Origin: Paraburkholderia madseniana
Lineage (GTDB): Bacteria > Pseudomonadota > Gammaproteobacteria > Burkholderiales > Burkholderiaceae
Length of the DNA: 64,000 nucleotides
Direction: 5' to 3'
Assembly: GCF_009690905.1 (NCBI RefSeq)
Contig: NZ_VOSW01000043.1
Coordinates: 20,345-84,344 of the forward strand
The translations under genes and the position numbers were made by a program. The notes under the pieces are model-generated. The model saw only the letters and a list, made by a program, of their open reading frames with translations, ran no database searches and was not told the DNA's origin. Shown in pieces: positions 59,601 through 64,000 of the stretch; position 1 is the stretch's first letter; each line of letters begins with the position of its first letter.

Positions 59601-61152
59601 GATGCGGCACGAGGCTGCCGGCGTCACGACCGACCTGTTCCCGAAGCGGATGACGATGGCGGGCGTCGAGATGGCGCTCACTTACCACTTCGAGCCGGGT
59701 TCGCCGCGCGACGGCGTGACGCTCGCGGTGCCGCTGTATGCGCTGAATCAGGTCGACGCACGACGCTGCGAATGGCTTGTGACCGGCATGCTGAAAGAGA
59801 AGGCGCAACTTCTGCTGAAATCGTTACCGCAGAAGCTGCGGCGCCATTGCGTGCCGCTGCCCGAGTTCGCGGCGGGTTTCGTCGAACGGCATAGTGGTCC
59901 TCGCTTCGGCGCGGGCGGTTTGCTCGAATCGCTGATCGCCGACGTTCGCGAGCAGACTCAGGTCGCGATGAAGCAATCGGATTTCAAACTCGAAACGCTG
60001 ACGCCGCATCTGTTCATGAACTTCAAGGTCGTCGACGAGCACGGGCGGCAGCTTGCGATGGGCCGGAATATGTCGCAACTGCGTGCTGAACTCGGCGGGC
60101 AGGCGCAGCAGCACTTCCAGAAGATCGCGTCGGGTGCGGCCGGGGTGGCGTTGGCGGATGCGGGCGGCGGTGGCGGCGTGGCCGCCGGCGCGCAAGCAGG
60201 CGGAGCAGTCGGCGCGGCAAACGGTGCGGCTTCGCGAGGCAAGAGCACTGCTGCGCCCGGACCGCTTGCGACGTCGCAAGAAGGCGCGCAAGGCACCGCG
60301 CTGTACGAAAAGCTGACAACGTGGAATTTCGGCAAGCTCCCCGAGTTGCTCGAAATTCGCCGTGGCGGTCAGACTTTGTTCGGTTATCCGGCGCTAGTGG
60401 ATCGCGGCACGCATTGCGACGTCGAAGTGTTCGATTCACCCGATGAAGCCGCGCGCATCCATCGCGCAGGGCTGCGGCGCTTGTTCGCGTTGCAATTGAA
60501 GGAGCCGATCAAGTACCTGGAAAAGAATCTCCCGGGTTTGCGCGAAATGGCGATGCAGTTCATGCCCCGCGGCACCCAGGAAGAACTGCGCGATCAATTG
60601 ATCGACACCGCGCTCGACCGCGCCTGTCTGCAAGACCCGCTGCCCGCCGATGATGTCAGTTTCCACACGCGCCGCGACGAAGGCCGCAGCCGTCTGACTT
60701 TGTTGGCTCAGGAAATCGCGCGGCTGGTAGGGCAGATTCTCAGCGAATACGCGACTGTGACGAAAAAGCTGGTGCAGGCGAAGGCGTTCACGGCCGCGCA
60801 TGCGGACATGCAGAACCAACTGGATGGCCTGGTCAGCAAACGCTTCGTGGTCGATACACCGTATGCGCAGTTGGCGCACTTCCCGCGCTACCTGAAGGGC
60901 ATTGCGCTGCGCATCGACAAGCTGAAGGCGGACTCCGCGCGCGACGCACGGCAGTTCGCAGAATTCCAGCCACTGTTGCAGAACTACCAGCGTGCGCTCG
61001 CGCAACGCGGCGGCGTGCTGGATCCGCGCTTGTCGGAATTCCGCTGGTTGCTCGAAGAATTGCGGATTTCGCTGTTCGCACAGGAGTTGCGTACACCGAT
61101 GCCGGTCTCGGTGAAGCGTCTCTACAAAGTGTGGGAGTCGATGCAGCGTTGA
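56641..61152 (+). CDS. hrpA: ATP-dependent RNA helicase HrpA
   Basis: A 1503-residue DEAH helicase. Walker A GETGSGKT at 218-225, DEAH at 319-322, VTSATID, and TNVAETSLTVPGIRYVVDTG and QRAGRCGR in the second RecA-like domain, then the winged helix and the large HrpA-specific C-terminal part. Residues 1-180 are a long disordered Ala/Arg/Gln/Pro-rich extension, and residues about 1167-1213 contain a Gly/Ala-rich insert, which explains the length above the roughly 1300 residues of E. coli HrpA. The enzyme helps rescue collided ribosomes and remodel mRNA. The start is the only reasonable one, without ribosome site. Confidence 0.95.
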   Translation: MSNVPKSPATANENVTPPADQAKPGDARRRDAQDATRNTPPAARESLRSADDARVSAQKNNPPREARREAGAQAPKAAHEGRKHTPQGDAARSQPTSGGVEKPARRDDGRAQNAPRGQRQQQGDERRAQSENTRAPNQPRRGDGRANQQSGAPAQKSPQAGDAQNGQPRREPRPPRVQRVVEPNPIPPITFPEALPVSGRREEIARAIAQNQVVIVCGETGSGKTTQLPKICLELGRGLGAGGSGLIGHTQPRRIAASATGRRIAEELGTPFGEVVGYKVRFTDNLSPGASVKLMTDGILLAETQTDPLLKAYDTLIIDEAHERSLNIDFLLGYLKEILVKRPDLKLIVTSATIDADRFARHFGRDDKPAPVIEVSGRLYPVEVRYRPVAEDSPAVKAAEGSSASSSRESRDRPRTQRETDRDLMEAIVDAVDELCREGPGDVLVFLPGEREIRDAAEALRKHHPPHTEILPLFARLSAAEQERVFRTSNARRIVLATNVAETSLTVPGIRYVVDTGLARVKRYSYRNKVEQLQVESISQAAANQRAGRCGRVADGICIRLYEESDYQGRVRFTDPEILRSSLASVILRMKSLHLTAIETFPFIEPPPGRAIADGYQLLNELGAVDDDNQLTPLGRELARLPLDPRVGRMILAARDQQALKEVLIIASALSVQDPRDRPIEAQEQADQAHRRFADERSEFLQWLKIWNWFEEAIAHKKSNRQLQDECRKNFLSQLRLREWRDVHSQLLTVVREHGWRLNEAEATFEQIHLALLTGLLGNIGLKADDEPYFLGARSIKFYLWPGSALVKKAGKWVMAAELVETSRLYARCIAKIEPEWIEKIGEHLLKKSLSEPHWEKRAAQVSAFERAVLYGLPIYHRRRVSFGKQDPARARELFIRGALVEGEFDTKLAFFAHNRKLLADIEQLEHKSRRQDVLVDDELIFGFYDQALPKGIYTGASFERWYRDEVKKSGQPEDKLRLLYLSRDDLMRHEAAGVTTDLFPKRMTMAGVEMALTYHFEPGSPRDGVTLAVPLYALNQVDARRCEWLVTGMLKEKAQLLLKSLPQKLRRHCVPLPEFAAGFVERHSGPRFGAGGLLESLIADVREQTQVAMKQSDFKLETLTPHLFMNFKVVDEHGRQLAMGRNMSQLRAELGGQAQQHFQKIASGAAGVALADAGGGGGVAAGAQAGGAVGAANGAASRGKSTAAPGPLATSQEGAQGTALYEKLTTWNFGKLPELLEIRRGGQTLFGYPALVDRGTHCDVEVFDSPDEAARIHRAGLRRLFALQLKEPIKYLEKNLPGLREMAMQFMPRGTQEELRDQLIDTALDRACLQDPLPADDVSFHTRRDEGRSRLTLLAQEIARLVGQILSEYATVTKKLVQAKAFTAAHADMQNQLDGLVSKRFVVDTPYAQLAHFPRYLKGIALRIDKLKADSARDARQFAEFQPLLQNYQRALAQRGGVLDPRLSEFRWLLEELRISLFAQELRTPMPVSVKRLYKVWESMQR

Positions 61153-61420
61153 GCGGTGAGAGGAGGGCGCGACGCGGCGCTGAGCGACACATGGAGTGGG
61201 GCGCCGCAGGTGCCCGCTTCGCTTGCCTAGCGCTAGCGGATTCGGTGCGGCACGTGGCGTCGAGCAAAAAAACGCGTGACACCATTCCTTTTGAGAATGA
61301 CGTCACGCGTAAAGGGCGCGAGCGCTTTCGGACCCGCGCCTGCTCGCTGCCAGTACAGCAACGCGGATGACTTTGATGTGACTGGCTCAGATCGAACCGG
61401 TCATCTTTCTTGCCGACGTT
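61153..61420. other. Convergent region between hrpA and autotransporter gene
   Basis: About 270 bases, no gene. It holds the hairpin at 61265-61310; no separate terminator for hrpA is seen. Confidence 0.5.
61265..61310 (-). terminator. Rho-independent terminator of the autotransporter gene
   Basis: ACGCGTGAC (61272-61280) pairs perfectly with GTCACGCGT (61302-61310), with an inner ATTC/GAAT stem. On the minus strand the hairpin is followed by a T tract (A tract at 61266-61272 on the + strand). It lies 110 bases past the autotransporter stop. Confidence 0.8.
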
Positions 61421-63781
61421 TTACCAGTGCATGCCGGCGCCGATTGACGCGCCGAACTGGCCGCGCGAGTCAGAGGTGCCTTGTACCTTGTAGACCCACT
61501 TGCCGGTTTCCGACAATTGCGACACGCCGATGGCGATCGCCGACTGCCCGCCGTAGGTGCCGCCGGCCATGGCCACCATGCCGTGACCCGGCAAGACCGC
61601 TTGCGGCAAGCCTGCTGCTGCAAGTGCCGTTGCCGTGCCGCCGTAGGCATCGCGGCGGGCCGAGCGGATCTGGTCGTCGGTGTAGCTGTTAGCCTGGCCG
61701 ACTGCGCCGCTCATGGATTGCTGCAACTGATTGACGTTGACTGCATCCGTGCCTTGCACGCCGGCCGCGACGTTGGTGATCTGACGCTCCTGACCTGCTG
61801 CGCCGACCGATACCGTGCTCGCGCGATCCGCGACCGAGCCTTGACCCAATGCCACCGAGTTGTCGGCGCTGGCGTTCGCCGCGGCACCGAGCGCGGTGGC
61901 GTTGTTGCCGCTTGCGACCGAGTTCGCGCCCATGGCGATGGCGTTCGTGCCGGTGGCGTTGGCGTTGGCGCCCACAGCGACCGAATGCGTGCCCGAGGCC
62001 TGTGCACCTTCTGTGCCGACATTGCCGTCGGCGCTGAAGAACGGCACGTTCGGATTCACCGTGATGTTCTGCACAGCGTTGCCGATTGCCGTGTTCAGTT
62101 GGCCGACGTTGACGGCATCGGTTGAGTCCACGCCGTCGGCGACGTTGTGGATGATCGTGCCACCACTGGATGCATCGCCGCCGAGCGTGACGCTGTTCTT
62201 GTTGACGCTGCCGTCGGCGTTCTTGTCATACATCACGGCGCCGTCGAGCTTGGCGTCGGTCTGCGACGTAACTTCTTTCAACTGGGCAACGTTGACGGCG
62301 TCGGTGTCGGCGGTGCCGGCTGCAACGTTGGTGATCTGGCGTTCTGCGCCCGCTGAACCGACCGATACGGTGTTGATGCGATCGGCGATCGAGCCGTTGC
62401 CCAGGGCGACCGAGTTGGCGGAGCTGGCATTTGCCTGATAGCCGAGGGCCGTTGAATTGTCGCCTGCTGCCGTGGCGAGGGTGCCGACGGCCGTGCTGTT
62501 GTCTCCCTGTGCCCATGAGGAGGTGCCGGCTGCAAATGACGCGTAGCCGGAAGCGTTGGCGTACGCGCCGATCGCGACCGAGTGGTCGCCGTTTGCAGTG
62601 GCGTCGTCCGAGCCGTCATTGGCCCCGCCTGCCTTGAAATAGCGCGAGGCGTCAGCGGCAGCCGCATTCAGTTGGCTCAGGTTGACGGCGTCCGTAGCTT
62701 CTGTGCCGGCTGCGACGTTGGTGATTTGACGTTCTGCGCCGCTTGCACCGACAGAGACGGTGTTAGCACGATCGGCGACCGAGCCCTGGCCCAGCGCGAC
62801 CGAATTGACCGCGACGGCATTCGCCTTGTAGCCGAGGGCCGTCGAGCCGTCGCCTGCTGCCGTGGCGAGGGTGCCGACGGCCGTGCTGCTGTCTCCCTGT
62901 GCCCACGAGGAGGTGCCGGCTGCAAATGACGCGTAGCCGGAAGCGTTGGCGTAGGCGCCGATCGCGACCGAGTGGTCGCCGTTTGCGGTGGCGTCGTCCG
63001 AGCCGTCATTGGCGCCGCCTGCCTTGAAATAGCGCGAGGCGTTAGCGGCGGCCGCATTCAGTTGGCTCAGGTTGACGGCGTCCGTAGCTTCAGTGCCGGC
63101 TGCGACGTTGGTGATTTGACGTTCTGCGCCGCTTGCACCGACAGAGACGGTGTTAGTACGATCGGCGATCGAACCTTGGCCCAATGCGACGGAGCCGTCG
63201 GCGCTAGCGTCGGCCATGTTGCCCAGCGCGATGCTGTTGTCGCTAGTGGCAGTGGCCTTATAGCCAATTGCAACGGAGTTGGCGCCGTCCACTTCCGAAA
63301 AGGCGCCGATGGATGTCGAGTTGATTCCCCTGACCGTGGATATGTTGCCGACGGCCGTACTGTATTCCGCCCCTGTGTCGACTAGCGCTCCATCGCCGGC
63401 AGCAAACGCTGCTTTGGCTTTAGCCTCTGCCATATAGCCGAACGCGCTGGCGCCGTTGACAGTCGCATTGGCCCCATAACCGAACGCGGAGGAGCCTGTA
63501 CCCGACGCGACGGCATTCGCGCCTGCCGCGATAGCGCCTGGTTGACTAGCGCTTGCGTCGTGATCTCCAGCCGGGACTAGTGATGTGGCGTCGAAATAAA
63601 TGTCAGCGTTCCCCGCATACGCTCCTGACACCCCTCCCAGCAAAACAGCACCAGCCAGCACAGCCTGTGCCAACGCCTGTTTCCGCGACGTCCCGCGTTT
63701 CGTCTTCCCCCGGGCCGTTTCCGACGTGGCCACCCACGTTCCCGTCGCTTCACACCAAACCGATTTGTAAATCTTGTTCAT
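61421..63781 (-). CDS. Trimeric autotransporter adhesin (YadA/Hia-type)
   Basis: A 786-residue surface protein. An extended signal (ESPR, residues 1-24, MNKIYKSVWCEATGTWVATSE) and a hydrophobic part end near AYA-GNAD. The passenger is made of YadA-head repeats (SVAIGAYANASG, STALGYKANA, NSVALGQGS) and neck motifs (RQITNVAAG..TDAVNLSQL), in a left-handed beta roll. The last 70 residues are the anchor (LAAAGLPQAVLPGHGMVAMAGGTYGGQSAIAIGVS to GASIGAGMHW). It should form a homotrimeric adhesin in the outer membrane. Two 130-residue blocks in the middle are nearly identical, evidence of recent duplication. Confidence 0.95.
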   Translation of the reverse strand: MNKIYKSVWCEATGTWVATSETARGKTKRGTSRKQALAQAVLAGAVLLGGVSGAYAGNADIYFDATSLVPAGDHDASASQPGAIAAGANAVASGTGSSAFGYGANATVNGASAFGYMAEAKAKAAFAAGDGALVDTGAEYSTAVGNISTVRGINSTSIGAFSEVDGANSVAIGYKATATSDNSIALGNMADASADGSVALGQGSIADRTNTVSVGASGAERQITNVAAGTEATDAVNLSQLNAAAANASRYFKAGGANDGSDDATANGDHSVAIGAYANASGYASFAAGTSSWAQGDSSTAVGTLATAAGDGSTALGYKANAVAVNSVALGQGSVADRANTVSVGASGAERQITNVAAGTEATDAVNLSQLNAAAADASRYFKAGGANDGSDDATANGDHSVAIGAYANASGYASFAAGTSSWAQGDNSTAVGTLATAAGDNSTALGYQANASSANSVALGNGSIADRINTVSVGSAGAERQITNVAAGTADTDAVNVAQLKEVTSQTDAKLDGAVMYDKNADGSVNKNSVTLGGDASSGGTIIHNVADGVDSTDAVNVGQLNTAIGNAVQNITVNPNVPFFSADGNVGTEGAQASGTHSVAVGANANATGTNAIAMGANSVASGNNATALGAAANASADNSVALGQGSVADRASTVSVGAAGQERQITNVAAGVQGTDAVNVNQLQQSMSGAVGQANSYTDDQIRSARRDAYGGTATALAAAGLPQAVLPGHGMVAMAGGTYGGQSAIAIGVSQLSETGKWVYKVQGTSDSRGQFGASIGAGMHW
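62440..63192 (-). repeat. 390-bp tandem duplication in the adhesin head
   Basis: About 62440-62802 and 62830-63192 are almost identical (same stretches offset by 390 bases, for example at 62461 and 62851). The period is 130 codons, so the frame is kept. Each unit encodes a head region and one neck motif. Confidence 0.9.
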
Positions 63782-64000
63782 TATTTAAGTAACTCCGCGG
63801 TTATCGCATGCGCGGACTGCAGATGAAAGCGCGGCGATTCGAATAAGGCGTCATCGCCCTGGTATGTCGCGCACAAAATAAGAACATATAGGCCGCGGTT
63901 TCTCCGGTATCCGTTTTCCGTGTCCTGCTGATTTTTTCGCGCGTTCGAATCGCCGGCTTTACGCTCTTGAGTCCACAGGATTAAGTGCATGGGCGATGAT
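63782..64000. promoter_or_regulatory. Upstream region of the autotransporter at the right edge
   Basis: A minus-strand frame running into the adhesin start (69 residues) has no features of a gene. The region probably holds the adhesin promoter; a GGAG lies 13 bases before its ATG, farther than usual. Nothing else is recognised before the window ends. Confidence 0.4.

Noticed and set aside
63781..63990. 69-residue minus-strand frame upstream of the adhesin
   Set aside because: Runs straight into the adhesin start with no ribosome site; probably leader sequence.

Overview
The window is a high-GC, densely coded stretch that looks like the main chromosome of a Burkholderiales bacterium, most likely Paraburkholderia or a close relative. 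Reasons are the divergent argA/hrpA pair with an Fe(2+)-trafficking gene beside argA, a large HrpA helicase, an ESPR-type trimeric autotransporter, and many LysR, VOC, XapX and cysteine-hydrolase accessory genes. This is inference from protein content; no rRNA, tRNA or other typing marker is present.

Layout. (1) 0.5-7.6 kb: a catabolic-looking group on the + strand: Old Yellow Enzyme, TauD-type dioxygenase, AhpD-like protein, dihydroxyacetophenone-dioxygenase-type cupin, alpha/beta hydrolase with an Asp nucleophile, and a crotonase carrying the catalytic residues of 6-oxocamphor hydrolase. It is interrupted by two decayed minus-strand loci: a shrunken beta-propeller gene and a LysR/MFS hybrid. 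(2) 8.0-15.8 kb: a LysR gene followed by its own tandem decayed copy, then a YcaC-type hydrolase, an XapX/YtcJ amidohydrolase/DoxX/double-VOC operon, and a second isochorismatase-like hydrolase. (3) 16-26.2 kb: MlaA-type lipoprotein, a response regulator/histidine kinase pair, a second divergent response regulator and a complete RND efflux operon (OMF-MFP-RND); one 17-bp element recurs in both control regions. (4) 26.4-36.4 kb: accessory genes: secreted propeller, two methyltransferases, MarR, a cyclic-nucleotide/TrxR-like flavoprotein, and four small proteins, three of them with a shared 5' leader. (5) 36.5-44.5 kb: YdeP/FdhF-type molybdoenzyme divergent from a MocR regulator, a BMP substrate-binding protein with a nucleoside deaminase, an LprI-like protein and an SH3 protein with ten 13-residue repeats. 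(6) 44.8-64 kb: mainly housekeeping: GGDEF-EAL protein, flavoprotein disulfide reductase, small hypotheticals, TMEM175-type channel, phosphoesterase, ProP-type transporter, YggX, ArgA, HrpA, and a trimeric autotransporter ending near the right edge.

The clearest functional units are the RND efflux system with its two-component genes, the possible ketone/beta-diketone cleavage group at 0.5-7.6 kb, and the XapX/YtcJ operon. Unusual sequence signals include the argA-hrpA spacer, built round a symmetric ATTATAAT that would give -10 boxes on both strands with no room for leaders; a repeated palindromic element in the efflux region; a conserved leader on small genes at 33.7-34.6 kb; and several traces of recent deletion and duplication. 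I found no CRISPR array, complete insertion sequence, tRNA or rRNA.
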